Source: Arthrobacter sp. Soil763 (lineage in GTDB: Bacteria > Actinomycetota > Actinomycetes > Actinomycetales > Micrococcaceae). Taken from it: a DNA stretch of 64,000 bases. Positions within the stretch are counted from its first letter, which is position 1. Each line of letters begins with the position of its first letter. The notes beneath the pieces are model-generated. The model was not told the origin of the DNA and searched no databases. It saw nothing but the letters and a program-made list of their open reading frames with translations. Both the position numbers and the translations under genes were made by a program. The stretch covers positions 576,477 to 640,476 of the forward strand of contig NZ_LMSH01000003.1 of assembly GCF_001428365.1 (NCBI RefSeq). Reading direction: 5' to 3'. Positions 11,326 to 21,192 of the stretch are shown in pieces.

Positions 11326-11414
11326 GGCGCGGTCAGGCTGCCGGACGGCAGCTGCTGTCCGCGACTCCCCCGTTGCGGCGCCCCGCTTGCCGGCGCCGGG
11401 CGTAAGCTCATGCC

Positions 11415-12035
11415 ATGGCGAGATTCTTCGATGTGCACCCCGATAACCCGCAGCCCCGTGCCATCACGCAGGTGGTGGACCTGCTGAAATCCGGCGGCCT
11501 GATCGCCTACCCGACGGATTCCTGTTACGCCCTGGGCGCCCAGCTGGGCAACCGGGACGCCCTGGACCGGATCCGGGCCATCCGGCACCTGGATGACAAG
11601 CACCACTTCACGCTGGTCTGCAAGGACTTCGCCCAGCTGGGCCAGTTCGTCCAGATCGACAATGACGTCTTCCGCAGCATCAAGGCGGTCACGCCGGGCA
11701 GCTACACGTTCATCCTGCCGGCCACCAAGGAGGTGCCGAAGCGGCTGCTGCACCCGAAGAAGAAGACCGTCGGCGTGCGCATCCCGGACCACAAGGTCGT
11801 CCAGGCCCTGCTGGCTGAACTCGGCGAACCACTGCTCTCCAGCACCCTGTTGCTCCCGGATGAGGAAGAGCCCATGACCCAGGGCTGGGAGATTAAGGAA
11901 CGGCTGGACCACGTGGTCGACGCCGTCATTGATTCCGGTGACTGCGGGGCGGAGCCGACGACGGTCATCGACTTCTCCAGCGGGGTGGCCGAGGTAACGC
12001 GCCACGGCATGGGAGACCCGTCCCGGTTCGAGTAG
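11415..12035 (+). CDS. YciO/TsaC-type (Sua5/YrdC family) protein
   Basis: The 206-residue protein has the Sua5/YciO/YrdC fold: GGLIAYPTDSCYALG at residues 31-45, then the KHHFTLVC segment and a PGSYTFILPAT strand. True TsaC enzymes make threonylcarbamoyl-AMP for tRNA modification. The overall pattern here is closer to YciO, a paralogue whose role is less certain. It is monocistronic by position. A short GC-rich dyad follows the stop codon. Confidence 0.85.
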   Translation: MARFFDVHPDNPQPRAITQVVDLLKSGGLIAYPTDSCYALGAQLGNRDALDRIRAIRHLDDKHHFTLVCKDFAQLGQFVQIDNDVFRSIKAVTPGSYTFILPATKEVPKRLLHPKKKTVGVRIPDHKVVQALLAELGEPLLSSTLLLPDEEEPMTQGWEIKERLDHVVDAVIDSGDCGAEPTTVIDFSSGVAEVTRHGMGDPSRFE

Positions 12036-12109
12036 ACCCGCCGGCCCGGCGGGCGGGTACATGCCGCCAAACCCCGGTTGTTCGAATCGGTGCGGATCCG
12101 TTGGGCCCC

Positions 12110-12820
12110 TCAGCCGGCTTCTAGGACGAAAAAGATGAAGGACAGGAACGCTGTCCTCTCACCGTTCAGGATGCGGGGCGGCAGCAGTTCAGGCGGCGTT
12201 TGCGGAGATGGTGCCGGTTCGCTCACGGTGGCTATGCGGTATCCCGCGGCCGTGAAAGCGTTCATCATCGCGTGAAGCGGCCGGTGCCAGAAGGTCAGGA
12301 CCGCCGGCTCGCCGTCGAACTCGTAATCCTCCGAGTACTGCCGGAGAGCGAAGTAGTCCTCCGTTGGGTGGTTGATCAAGCTGACCGTGGGGTGGTTGAC
12401 CGACAAGATCAGGCGGCCGCCGGGCTTCAATACCCGGCGCAGCTCGGTAAGCGGCGCTGACCAGTCCTCCAAATAGTGCAGGACCAGGGACGCAACGACG
12501 TCGTCGAAGGAGCTATCGGCAAAAGGAAGCGGTTTGCCGAGGTCGGCCAGGTGCAGGTCCGCGGTCGCTCCCAGCCGCCGCCTCGCCAATTCAAGCATGG
12601 CGGGACTGGAGTCGAAGCCGGTCATGACGGCGCCTCCTGCGCCCAGCGCCGCGGACAACGGCCCGGAGCCGCACCCTGCGTCGAGGATCCGGCGACCCGC
12701 CACGTCGCCGGCGAGCGCGATCATCGCCGGTCGTTCGTAAAAGGCGTTGAGGAGGCTGGATTCGTTCTCGGCGGAGTAGCTCTCGGCAAATTCGTCGTAG
12801 TTGCTGGTTTTCGTTTTCAC
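12110..12820 (-). CDS. Class I SAM-dependent methyltransferase
   Basis: The 236-residue enzyme has the SAM-binding motif ILDAGCGSGPLSAAL near residue 45 and the post-motif LVLHYLEDW and LKPGGRLILSVNHP segments of the UbiE/type 11 methyltransferases. The substrate cannot be read from the sequence. It stands alone, divergent from umuD, and no cofactor-specific partner is nearby. Confidence 0.82.
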   Translation of the reverse strand: MKTKTSNYDEFAESYSAENESSLLNAFYERPAMIALAGDVAGRRILDAGCGSGPLSAALGAGGAVMTGFDSSPAMLELARRRLGATADLHLADLGKPLPFADSSFDDVVASLVLHYLEDWSAPLTELRRVLKPGGRLILSVNHPTVSLINHPTEDYFALRQYSEDYEFDGEPAVLTFWHRPLHAMMNAFTAAGYRIATVSEPAPSPQTPPELLPPRILNGERTAFLSFIFFVLEAG

Positions 12821-13014
12821 GTTCCCCCAAGAACAAGTGCGCAGACGGCGCCCTTCCTTCGGGCGATCGTTTCCGATTCAACCACACCGTACCGGGGTGG
12901 CGGCCGCCGTGGCGGTCGCGGGAACAGGGCGTCGGGAACCCACGGAGCAGCTGCCGAAGCGAGGGAATGTCCCTCCGCCGGGGTCAAATGTCGGCGCCAC
13001 GCGGTAGACTCAAA

Positions 13015-13032
13015 TTCGAACATATATTCGAA
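13015..13032. promoter_or_regulatory. LexA (SOS) box of the umuDC operon
   Basis: TTCGAACATATATTCGAA is an imperfect palindrome that matches the Gram-positive SOS box TCGAAC-N4-GTTCGA at 11 of 12 defined positions. It lies 13 bp upstream of the umuD start, so LexA bound here would block transcription. DNA damage should therefore induce the polymerase pair. Confidence 0.85.
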
Positions 13033-13044
13033 AAAGGGTGTGTT

Positions 13045-13476
13045 GTGGGCGTTGTTGTCGGGCCCCGCGTGATAGATGCGGGCGTTTCCCTCCTGTCGGT
13101 ACTTATCTCGCCGGTGGCGGTGGCTGCCGGCTATCCCTCGCCCGCGCAGGACTACTTTGACGGGCGCATTGACCTCAACGAGCACCTGATCAAGGACATC
13201 ACCAGCACGTACGTCGTCAGGGTCTCGGGAGACTCAATGGAGGGCGCCGGCATCAGCGACGGGGACGAACTCATCGTCAACCGGGCACTGGAGCCGCGCG
13301 ACGGCTGCGTCGTCGTGGCCGTCCTCGACGGCGAACTGACGGTCAAACGCCTCCGCGTCACCCCGGCCGGGGTGGTACTCCAGGCCGACAATCCCCGCTA
13401 CCCGGACATCCGCGTCCCCGCGCTCTCCGACCTCGTCATCTGGGGCGTCGCCACCCGGTGCCTGCACCATGTCTGA
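13045..13476 (+). CDS. umuD: UmuD-like S24 autoprotease subunit of an error-prone polymerase
   Basis: The 143-residue protein cleaves itself when RecA filaments form, activating the UmuC polymerase. Self-cleavage is expected at Ala28-Gly29 (AAGYPSP), with Ser64 in SGDSM and Lys101 in TVKRL as the catalytic pair. These three sites are each 4 residues later than in E. coli UmuD (24/25, 60, 97), which supports the GTG at 13045. An AAAAAGGG ribosome site lies 6 nt upstream. The stop codon is overlapped by umuC. Confidence 0.9.
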   Translation: MGVVVGPRVIDAGVSLLSVLISPVAVAAGYPSPAQDYFDGRIDLNEHLIKDITSTYVVRVSGDSMEGAGISDGDELIVNRALEPRDGCVVVAVLDGELTVKRLRVTPAGVVLQADNPRYPDIRVPALSDLVIWGVATRCLHHV

Positions 13477-14761
13477 ACCTCCCCGCGGGCGCGACAGCAT
13501 CGCACTCGTGGACGTCAACTGCTTCTACGCCAGCGCCGAGCGCGCTTTCGACCCCTCGCTGGAGGGACGGCCGGTCGTGGTCCTGTCCAACAATGACGGC
13601 TGCGCCGTCACCCGGTCGGCCGAGGCGAAGGCGCTGGGCATCCCGCTCGGGGAACCCTGGTTCAAGATCGCGCCGCGGGCCAAGGAATGGGGCCTGGTCG
13701 CCAAATCCAGCAACTATGAGCTCTACGGGGACATCAGCGCCCGCGTGATGGAACTCCTTGGCCGGTACTCGGCGTGGCTTGAGGTCTACAGCATCGATGA
13801 GGCCTTCCTCGGCGTCCGGGGCGACCCCGGGGAACTGCTGCGGATGGGCCACGCGATGAAAACCGCGGTCCGGCGGAACGTCGGCGTCCCGGTCTGTGTG
13901 GGCATCGCCGGCACCAAGACCCTCGCCAAGCTGGCGAACAAGTGGGCCAAGCACAACCCGGGATTCGACGGCGTCTGCCACTGGGATTCGGTCCCGGCCG
14001 CGCGGCAGGAGCAGCTCATGGCCGGCCTGTCCGTGATCGAACTTTGGGGCGTGTCAACGCGCCTGACCAAGCGGCTGAACGCTCTGGGCATCCGCAGCGT
14101 CCTGGACCTGGCCCGGGCGGATCCGGTCATGATCAGGGACCGGTTCTCCGTAGTGCTGATGCGCACGGTGCTGGAACTGCGCGGAACGCCGTGCATTCCG
14201 CTCGAGGAGGAACGGGTGGGCCGCGATCAGTTGATCTTCAGCAGGTCCTTCGCCACCCCGGTGACCTCGACGGCGGGCATGCGCCAGGTGCTCGGCATCT
14301 ACGCCCAGCAGGCCAGCGCGCGGCTGGCCCGGCACGGCCTGCAGTCCAAGGTCCTGACCGCCTTTGCCGCCACATCCCACTACAACCCACGGGACGGTTC
14401 CCATCCCTCGGTCTGCGTCCCGCTGCCAATGCCCACCGCGGACCCGGTGCTGCTGGCACGGGCGGCCTACGCCCTGCTCCCCCGGCTCGTCGACGACGCC
14501 CGGTACGCCCGGGCCGGCATCATGGTCACCGACTTGCGCCCGACCGCGGCCCAGGCCCCGCTGGCCGTCTTCGAGAACCCACACGAGAAACGCGGCATCG
14601 GACCCCTGCTGGAGGAGGTCAGCCGCAGGTACGGCCGGGGGTCCATCGGGCTGGGCCACGCCGGCATCCGCGGCGGACCGGACTGGACGATGAAGCGCGA
14701 CATGCTGTCCCCGCGCTACACGACGCACTGGGACGAACTGCCGGTGGTCAAGGCTGCGTAA
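13469..14761 (+). CDS. umuC: UmuC, Y-family translesion DNA polymerase
   Basis: The 430-residue polymerase opens with [15 protein letters not shown] (first catalytic aspartate) and has the second acidic motif YSIDEAFL, then the little-finger domain and the short UmuC-specific C-terminal region. It copies across damaged bases with low fidelity when joined to cleaved UmuD. It overlaps umuD by 8 nt and shares the LexA-controlled promoter. Confidence 0.93.
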   Translation: MSEPPRGRDSIALVDVNCFYASAERAFDPSLEGRPVVVLSNNDGCAVTRSAEAKALGIPLGEPWFKIAPRAKEWGLVAKSSNYELYGDISARVMELLGRYSAWLEVYSIDEAFLGVRGDPGELLRMGHAMKTAVRRNVGVPVCVGIAGTKTLAKLANKWAKHNPGFDGVCHWDSVPAARQEQLMAGLSVIELWGVSTRLTKRLNALGIRSVLDLARADPVMIRDRFSVVLMRTVLELRGTPCIPLEEERVGRDQLIFSRSFATPVTSTAGMRQVLGIYAQQASARLARHGLQSKVLTAFAATSHYNPRDGSHPSVCVPLPMPTADPVLLARAAYALLPRLVDDARYARAGIMVTDLRPTAAQAPLAVFENPHEKRGIGPLLEEVSRRYGRGSIGLGHAGIRGGPDWTMKRDMLSPRYTTHWDELPVVKAA

Positions 14762-14923
14762 CGGCGTGCCTGCGGGTGCGGGCAGGTAGGCGGCCGCCGG
14801 CACGCATCCGCCGGAGCCGGTGAGCCACGTACGTGCGCCCGGTGCCTAGAGTGAGCGTCCGGGTGGAAAGGCAGGTAGTCATTCCCACAGACAGGTAGCC
14901 GGCCGGTTTACGCAAGGGCCGGG

Positions 14924-15592
14924 TTACGGCGCTCCGCCGCTGCCCGCCTTCCTGCGGCGAACCGCCCGGACCACGAACCAAACCAGCACCGCGGCCAGCG
15001 CCGCGTAGACGGCGTAGTTGAGGTAGCGGGAATACTGGTCGATTAGCTCGTACTGTGCCCCGAGCGCAGCGCCCAGGCCAATCAGGAGGCCGTTCCACAG
15101 CCCGCTGCCGGCCAGAGTAAACACGGTGAAACTGAGCAGGTTCATGTTCTGCGCGCCCGCGGGCAGGCTGATGAGGCTCCGCACCCCCGGGATCAGCCGC
15201 CCGAAGAACACGGCAGGCCTCCCGTGGCGGTCGAACCAGTGGGCCGCCTTCTCGAAGTCCTCCCGGTCCACCAGCGGCAGCTTGGAGAGCCAGCGGATCG
15301 ACCGCTCGAGCCCCAGCCGGGCACCCAGCCAATACAGCAGCAGCGCACCAAGGTAGGCACCGAGGGTGCTGGTGAGGAAAACCAGCACCAGGCTCATGGT
15401 CCCCTGCCGGGTCAGGAAACCGGCCAGCGGCAGGATCACCTCGCTCGGGATCGGCGGGAAGACGGTCTCGGCGAGCGTGAACAGCCCGACGCCCCATTCG
15501 CCCAGCGCGTCAATGGAGCGGGCGGCGACCCCCACGATTCCGGTGAGGTCCTGCGTTGCGGAGGCTGCTGCCACCAGTGCGGGCACGGTCAT
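14924..15592 (-). CDS. DedA-family membrane protein
   Basis: The 222-residue membrane protein has several hydrophobic segments and the DedA motifs FPPIPSEVILPLAGFL, GALLLYWLGARLG and FFGRLIPGVRSLISLPAG. The E and R residues in these are the conserved charged residues of the family. DedA proteins are thought to move or flip undecaprenyl phosphate or phospholipids. The ATG at 15592 has GGAG 8 nt upstream; a longer reading to 15649 lacks such a site. It is convergent with umuC. Confidence 0.85.
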   Translation of the reverse strand: MTVPALVAAASATQDLTGIVGVAARSIDALGEWGVGLFTLAETVFPPIPSEVILPLAGFLTRQGTMSLVLVFLTSTLGAYLGALLLYWLGARLGLERSIRWLSKLPLVDREDFEKAAHWFDRHGRPAVFFGRLIPGVRSLISLPAGAQNMNLLSFTVFTLAGSGLWNGLLIGLGAALGAQYELIDQYSRYLNYAVYAALAAVLVWFVVRAVRRRKAGSGGAP

Positions 15593-15789
15593 GGTCGGAA
15601 CTCCAGGGATGGCGGGACGCGGACAGTTCCAGACTGCCACACCGGACACGACCGCGCGCGTCGGCCGCGGTACGAAGGACGAGGGCTGTCCACAATCGGA
15701 CCAGGCCGCCCGGCGCCTTTACCCGCTAACGGGAGCAGAATTAAGAACAGGGATCCCCAATGCCACGCGAGGGAAGATCGGGGTGCGCC

Positions 15790-16263
15790 ATGAACACTGG
15801 CCAGACACGGGCATCACTGCTGCTGGCGGCGGCCCTGCTGGGCGCCGCCGGATGCGGCGCCGGCGGCAGCGCAACGGCCCCGCCCACCACATCACCACCG
15901 GCGAGCGCACCGGCGGGAACCCCTGCCACTACCCCTGCGGGCGGGCAGATGCAGATGAGCAGCGGAGCGTCCACACCCGCCTCGGGCAGCGCTGGCGTCT
16001 CCAGCGCGGTCCCCGCAGCCGCCGCCATCACCATCCGGGACTTCTCCTTCGGGCCGCCGCTGGAAGTGCGTCCGGGCGCGACGGTGACGGTGACCAATGC
16101 CGACGGCGCAGAGCACACCGTCACCGCCGACGACGGTGCAGCGTTCAACGTCGACGTCCAGGGCGGCGCGACGGCCAGCTTCACGGCGCCGGCCACACCG
16201 GGCACCTACACGTTCCACTGCACCTTCCATCCCTCCATGCACGGGACCCTGACGGTCAAGTGA
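15790..16263 (+). CDS. Cupredoxin-domain lipoprotein
   Basis: The 157-residue protein begins with a lipoprotein signal peptide (lipobox LGAAGC, predicted lipid-anchored cysteine near residue 24) and a Thr/Ser/Pro/Ala-rich linker. The C-terminal plastocyanin-like domain has a type 1 copper ligand set: His in AEHTV, then Cys, His and Met in FHCTFHPSMHG. It is probably an outer-leaflet copper protein that carries electrons. No redox partner is next to it. The start at 15790 places the signal peptide at the N-terminus, unlike the upstream in-frame start. Confidence 0.85.
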   Translation: MNTGQTRASLLLAAALLGAAGCGAGGSATAPPTTSPPASAPAGTPATTPAGGQMQMSSGASTPASGSAGVSSAVPAAAAITIRDFSFGPPLEVRPGATVTVTNADGAEHTVTADDGAAFNVDVQGGATASFTAPATPGTYTFHCTFHPSMHGTLTVK

Positions 16264-16296
16264 GCCGCCACAGTCAAGTGAGCCGGAACGGTGCAG

Positions 16297-17301
16297 CTAG
16301 TCGGCGGCCTTGGCCCGGCTGGGCTGCACCCTCGGCGGTTCGCCAGGCATCTTCGGGAAGTCCGGCGGGAAGGGCAGCTCGCCCAGGCCCTCGGCCAGGT
16401 CCCGCTCCCACCAGCCCAGCAGTGCCTCGATGGAGCCGGGCCGGTCGTGCATGCCGGCCCACGGGTCCCCCAGGGACTGGAGCCGGCCGGGAACGGTCGC
16501 GACGGTGAAGTCCTTGGGGTCGGCGGCATCCAGCTCCTCCCATGCCAGCGGGCAGGAGACCGTCGCGGCGGGCAAGGCGCGCGGGCTGTAGGCGCCCGCC
16601 ATGGTGCGGTCACGGTTGGCCTGGTTGAAGTCGACGAAGACCCGGGTACCGCGTTCCTCCTTCCACCAGGCGGTGGTGACCTGCTCCGGCATCCGGCGTT
16701 CGAGTTCGCGGGCGGCGGCGATCACGGCGTGGCGCACGTCCAGGAATTCGTGCTTGGGTTCAATCGGGGCGAAGACGTGCAGGCCGCGGTTGCCCGAGGT
16801 CTTGATGAAGGCGGTCAGTCCCGCCTCGGCCAGGACCGCGCGCAGCTCGTGGGCAGCGGGCACCGCATCCTTGAAGCCGGTGCCCGGTTGCGGGTCGAGG
16901 TCGATCCGCAGCTGGTCGGGGTTGTCCGGGTCCGTGGCCCGGGAGGCCCAGGGGTGGAAGACCACCGTGTTCATCTGTACCGCCCACACCGCGGCCGCGA
17001 TCTCGTCGATCACCAGCTGGGGATGGGACCGGCCGCTCGGGTAGACCACATCCACGGCCCGTACGTACTCCGGGGCCCCCTTGGGCGGGTTCTTCGAGAA
17101 GAACTGTTCGCCGTCGACGTTCCCCGAGAAACGCTGCAGCGTGACGGGGCGGCCGCCGTTGGCGGCCAGGAACGCGTCCCCGACGGCGACCATGTAGTGG
17201 GCGAGGTCGAGCTTGCTCAGGCCCGCTTCAGGCCACAGCAGCCTGCTGGGACTCGAGATCCTGACTTCCCTGCTGCCGTGGGGTCCCTCGACGGCGACCA
17301 T
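16297..17301 (-). CDS. Stand-alone LigD-type polymerase/primase domain protein (copy 1)
   Basis: The 334-residue protein matches the polymerase domain of the bacterial end-joining enzyme LigD. It has the catalytic DLDP motif (RIDLDPQPG), KTSGNRGLHVF and FVDFNQ, where the last Asp completes the metal triad. It lacks the ligase and nuclease domains. Stand-alone LigD-Pol proteins fill gaps or extend primers in DNA repair. The ATG at 17301 has GGGAAG 5 nt upstream and is preferred over the ATG at 17319. No Ku or ligase gene is in the window. A paralogue lies at 49.6 kb. Confidence 0.87.
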   Translation of the reverse strand: MVAVEGPHGSREVRISSPSRLLWPEAGLSKLDLAHYMVAVGDAFLAANGGRPVTLQRFSGNVDGEQFFSKNPPKGAPEYVRAVDVVYPSGRSHPQLVIDEIAAAVWAVQMNTVVFHPWASRATDPDNPDQLRIDLDPQPGTGFKDAVPAAHELRAVLAEAGLTAFIKTSGNRGLHVFAPIEPKHEFLDVRHAVIAAARELERRMPEQVTTAWWKEERGTRVFVDFNQANRDRTMAGAYSPRALPAATVSCPLAWEELDAADPKDFTVATVPGRLQSLGDPWAGMHDRPGSIEALLGWWERDLAEGLGELPFPPDFPKMPGEPPRVQPSRAKAAD

Positions 17302-17362
17302 GGTTTCTTCCCGTGCCATGAGGATCAAGCTACCCGCGGGCGCTGCCTAAGGAAAGGACGCA

Positions 17363-19909
17363 TCAGGAGCGGCGGACGGATTTGAAGACTTCGAACCAGG
17401 CCACCCCGGCCGCGCCCGCGAGCACCGCAAGGAGCCAGTCAGCCGGCGCCAGCGGCCCCAGGTTGAACGCGCCCCGCAGTCCCGGAACGTTCAGCAACAC
17501 CACGAGGAACAGGGCCGCGCCGCCGACCACCCACTTCAGGGTCCGGTTGCGGCGCTCGCGGAAGGTCCGCCAGAACGGCAGCCGCCAGGACCGGTTGACC
17601 AGGATCAGGCACAGGTTACCGACCACAAGGGTCGCGAACGACACCGAGCGGACGACGTCGTCCGGCCTGCCGCTTCTGAGGGTCCAGAGGTAGACCCCGA
17701 CGACGACGGCCAGCACGGAAAGCCCCTGGCAGGCGGCGATGGCAAGCACCCGGCGCCCGAAAATGCCCTGGCCCGGCCGGCGCGGCGGCTGGTCCGTGAT
17801 CGCCGGATCGATCTCCTCCGCTTCAAACACCACCGAGCAGGCCGGGTCAATGATGAGCTCCAGGAAAGCGATCTGCACCGGGAGCAGGACCAGCGGCCAG
17901 TCGCTGACAAAGACCGGCAGCAGGGACATGCCGACGATCGGGACGTGTACGGCGATCGTGTAGGCCAGCGCCTTGCGGAGGTTGTCGAAGATCCCGCGGC
18001 CCTGGCGGATACCGCCGGCGATGGAGCTGAAGTCGTCGTCCGTGAGGACCAGATCCGCGGATTCCCGGGCGACGTCGGTCCCGCGGGCGCCCATCGCGAT
18101 GCCGATGTCCGCCGCGCGCAGCGCCGGTGCGTCGTTGACCCCGTCACCGGTCATCCCGACCACCTCGCCGTTGACCTTCAGCGCCCGGATGATCCGGAGT
18201 TTCTGTTCCGGGACCATCCGGGCGAACACGCTGACGGTGCGGATGCGCCGCGCCAGCTCCTCGTCGGGCATGGCCATGAGCTCCGGTCCGGTGATCACAC
18301 CCGCGCCGTGGTCCAGGCCGACCGCGCGGCCGATCGCCAAGGCGGTCCCCGGATAGTCGCCGGTGATCATCACCGTGCGGACCCCGGCGCGGGCGCACGC
18401 GGCCACCGCGGCGGCCACCCCGGGCCGCAGCGGATCGTGCAGGCCAACCAGGCCCAGGTACTCGAACTCGAAGTCGGCCTGCAGTTCCGGGAGGTCGCCG
18501 GCACGGTCGAACGAGGCGCGCGCGACGGCCAGCACCCGCTGGCCGCCGGCGGTCGCGGTCTCCACCTCGGCCAGCAGCGCCGCCTGCTGGTTCGCGTCCA
18601 GGCGGCAGAGCCGGGCGATGGCTTCCGGGGCGCCCTTGGCCGCCACCGCGTAGTGGTTCCCGCCGGGAACGCGCCAGACGTGCGAGAGCGCCAGCAGTTT
18701 CTCGGACAGCGGGTACTCCCGGACCAGTTCCCAGTCCGCGTGCAGCCGCCCGGTGCCGCCGAGGTGTTTGGTGCCGACGGCCTTGAAGGCCTTGTCCATC
18801 GGGTCGAAGGGGTCCACCGGGGAGGCCAGCACCCCGTACTCGGCGATGGTGTGGAAGGCCGCGGGGAGCGGGCTGTCATCGACCAGGCAGCGTTCGCCGC
18901 CCACGACCAATTCATTGACGCTCATGCTGTTCATGGTCAGCGTGCCGGTCTTGTCCACGCAGATGACGGTGGCAGCGCCGAGGGCCTCGATCACCGGGGA
19001 ACGCCGGGTCAGCACGTGCTGCTGCGACATCCGCCAGGCCCCCAGGGCCAGGAACACGGTGAGCACCACCGGGAACTCCTCCGGCAGCATGGCCATCGCG
19101 GTTGCGATGCCGGCCAGCAGCGCTTCCAGCCAGTTGCCGCGGGTCAGGCCGTAAACGACGGCGACGACGGCGGCGGCCGCCACCCCGAAGGCGGCGAGGT
19201 AACGGACCAGGCGGTCGACCTCCCGCTGCAGCGGGGTGGGCTCCTGTTCGATGGAGCGCAGCGCCGAGCCGATCCGGCCCAGCTCCGTTCCCGCTCCGGT
19301 GCCGGTCACCCGGGCCAGCCCGTGGCCCTTGACCACCAGGGTCCCGGAGAAGACCCAGGGCGTCGCGTCCCCGCCGGGGCGTCCCATCGGTCCGGCGGCG
19401 GCTGCCGGGTCCGCGGCCTTCCGCACCGGGACCGATTCCCCGGTCAGGGCCGATTCGTCCACGGTGAGGTTCCGTGAGTCGAGCAGGACGGCGTCGGCGG
19501 GTACGCGGTCTCCTTCGGCGAGCAGGGCCAGGTCCCCGCGCACCACCTCACGGCCGGGGATGCGCAGCTGCTCCCCGTCCCGGATCACCAGGGCCCGCGG
19601 CGAGGACAGGTCCCGCAGCGCGGCCAGCGCGTTCTCGGTTTTGCGCTCCTGGTAAATGGAAATACCGATGACGACGACGACGAAGGAGAGCAGGAGCACG
19701 CCGTCCAGCAGTTCGGCCAGCAGGAAGTTCACGGTGCCGGCGACCAGCAGGAGCAGGAGCATGGGCTGGCGGACCACCGCCCAGGTCTGCTGCAGCAGGT
19801 TCCGTGGTTTCGCGGTGGGCAGCTCGTTGGGGCCGTCGGCCGCCAGCCGCTGCGACGCCTCGGCCGCGGAGAGTCCCTCCGCGACGGCGGCTGTCGGGCC
19901 GGGGTTCAT
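17363..19909 (-). CDS. Cation-translocating P-type ATPase
   Basis: The 848-residue pump has the actuator motif TGES (DESALTGESVPVRK), the phosphorylated DKTGTLT motif, MITGDYPGT and TGDGVNDAPALRAADIGIAMG. It has the ten-helix P2-type layout with a C-terminal cation ATPase domain. The TM4 motif is PEEFPVV instead of the PEGLP of calcium pumps, so the ion is uncertain. The start at 19909 overlaps the stop of the methyltransferase upstream (TGATG), so the two are translated together. Confidence 0.88.
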   Translation of the reverse strand: MNPGPTAAVAEGLSAAEASQRLAADGPNELPTAKPRNLLQQTWAVVRQPMLLLLLVAGTVNFLLAELLDGVLLLSFVVVVIGISIYQERKTENALAALRDLSSPRALVIRDGEQLRIPGREVVRGDLALLAEGDRVPADAVLLDSRNLTVDESALTGESVPVRKAADPAAAAGPMGRPGGDATPWVFSGTLVVKGHGLARVTGTGAGTELGRIGSALRSIEQEPTPLQREVDRLVRYLAAFGVAAAAVVAVVYGLTRGNWLEALLAGIATAMAMLPEEFPVVLTVFLALGAWRMSQQHVLTRRSPVIEALGAATVICVDKTGTLTMNSMSVNELVVGGERCLVDDSPLPAAFHTIAEYGVLASPVDPFDPMDKAFKAVGTKHLGGTGRLHADWELVREYPLSEKLLALSHVWRVPGGNHYAVAAKGAPEAIARLCRLDANQQAALLAEVETATAGGQRVLAVARASFDRAGDLPELQADFEFEYLGLVGLHDPLRPGVAAAVAACARAGVRTVMITGDYPGTALAIGRAVGLDHGAGVITGPELMAMPDEELARRIRTVSVFARMVPEQKLRIIRALKVNGEVVGMTGDGVNDAPALRAADIGIAMGARGTDVARESADLVLTDDDFSSIAGGIRQGRGIFDNLRKALAYTIAVHVPIVGMSLLPVFVSDWPLVLLPVQIAFLELIIDPACSVVFEAEEIDPAITDQPPRRPGQGIFGRRVLAIAACQGLSVLAVVVGVYLWTLRSGRPDDVVRSVSFATLVVGNLCLILVNRSWRLPFWRTFRERRNRTLKWVVGGAALFLVVLLNVPGLRGAFNLGPLAPADWLLAVLAGAAGVAWFEVFKSVRRS

Positions 19910-21192
19910 CAGAGCCAGGCGGTCCGCCGCAACGGAGGTTCGGCGCCGCCGGGCCGCCGGACCAGCACCTGGTTGACGCCCGTCGTTCCGGCCTCGAAGC
20001 CCAGCGCGCTGGCGGCCATGTAGAGCCGCCACACCCGGGCCCGGCCCGGACTGCTGGCCCGCACGGCCTCGTCCCATTGGCGCTCCAGATTGTCCACCCA
20101 GGCCCGCAGGGTCAGGGCGTAATGCGGGCGCAGCGCCTCGACGTCGAGCACTTCGAAGCCGCCGCCCTCCAGGGCGCCGACCATCTCCGCCAGGCTCAGC
20201 ATCTCCCCGTCGGGAAACACGTAGCGCGGGATGAAGGAGTCCGGGTCGGAGGCGGCGGGGCCGGCGTTCCAGGAGATGGCATGGTTCAGAAGCCGGCCGC
20301 CGGGGCGCAGCAGCGCGTGCAGCCGGGACGCGTACCGGCCGATCTGCTCGCGGCCCACGTGTTCGGACATGCCGATCGAGCTGATCGCGTCGAACGGGGC
20401 GTCCTCCACGTCGCGGTAGTCCTGGATCCGGATCTCAACCCGGTCCGTCAGGCCCGCTTCCGCAACCCGTTTGCGCGCCAGTTCCGCCTGCTCGGCGGAG
20501 AGGGTCACACCGACGACGTCCACACCGTAGCGGCGGGCGGCGTGGATGGCGAAACTGCCCCAGCCGCAACCGACGTCGAGGACCCGCATCCCGGCTTGGA
20601 GCCCGAGTTTGCGGCAGACCAGGTCGAGCTTGGCCTCCTGCGCCGCGTCCAGCCCGGTGCCGGGGCTGTCCCAGACCGCGCAGGAGTAGACCAGCGACGG
20701 ACCCAGGATGAGGGCGTAGAAATCATTGCCGACGTCGTAGTGGTGCGAAATGGCGGCCGCGTCCCGTTTCCGGGAGTGCCGTCGGCCCTTCCGCGCCACG
20801 CGGGCCTCCTCGGGCGGCGGCGCCGGGTTCGGCCCCACCGCGCCGAGCCGCACCGCGGCGGCGGCCAGCGTGCCCAGTTCCCGGAACGTGGGCCGGCGGA
20901 ACGGCCCGGACTCGGCGAACTTCCCCACGGAACTGAGGGCGCCGAAGCTGGCAAAAATGTCGCCCGGTGCCTCAATCTCGCCGGCGACGTACGCCCGGCT
21001 CAGGCCCAGTTGGCCGGGTGAGAAAAGGATCCGCCGCAGCGCCCGGCGCGAATGGACCACCAGCAGCGGGGCGCCAGCGGGTCCGGCTTCCGAGCCGTCC
21101 CAAGCGCGCAGCCGCAGCGGGATGTCCTTGGTGCCGAGCACAATGGCCAGCGCTCCGGCCAGCCGCGGCGCGGCTCCAGCAGTCCTCCGCAT
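19909..21192 (-). CDS. Cyclopropane-fatty-acid synthase-like methyltransferase
   Basis: The 427-residue protein is a SAM-dependent lipid methyltransferase of the CFA/mycolic acid synthase family, with HHYDVGNDFY, VLDVGCGWGSFAIHAA and SIGMSEHVG motifs. It should methylate or cyclopropanate unsaturated acyl chains of membrane phospholipids. The ATG at 21192 follows GGGAG by 6 nt, so an upstream low-complexity extension is excluded. It is coupled to the P-type ATPase, suggesting joint response to membrane or ion stress, which is an inference. Confidence 0.87.
   Translation of the reverse strand: MRRTAGAAPRLAGALAIVLGTKDIPLRLRAWDGSEAGPAGAPLLVVHSRRALRRILFSPGQLGLSRAYVAGEIEAPGDIFASFGALSSVGKFAESGPFRRPTFRELGTLAAAAVRLGAVGPNPAPPPEEARVARKGRRHSRKRDAAAISHHYDVGNDFYALILGPSLVYSCAVWDSPGTGLDAAQEAKLDLVCRKLGLQAGMRVLDVGCGWGSFAIHAARRYGVDVVGVTLSAEQAELARKRVAEAGLTDRVEIRIQDYRDVEDAPFDAISSIGMSEHVGREQIGRYASRLHALLRPGGRLLNHAISWNAGPAASDPDSFIPRYVFPDGEMLSLAEMVGALEGGGFEVLDVEALRPHYALTLRAWVDNLERQWDEAVRASSPGRARVWRLYMAASALGFEAGTTGVNQVLVRRPGGAEPPLRRTAWL

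Noticed and set aside
12038..12054. GC dyad after the YciO-type gene
   Set aside because: The stem is only 6 bp and no T-run follows; it is too weak to call a terminator.
12967..13044. Upstream start for UmuD
   Set aside because: It would place the SOS box inside the coding sequence and shift the catalytic residues away from the family spacing.
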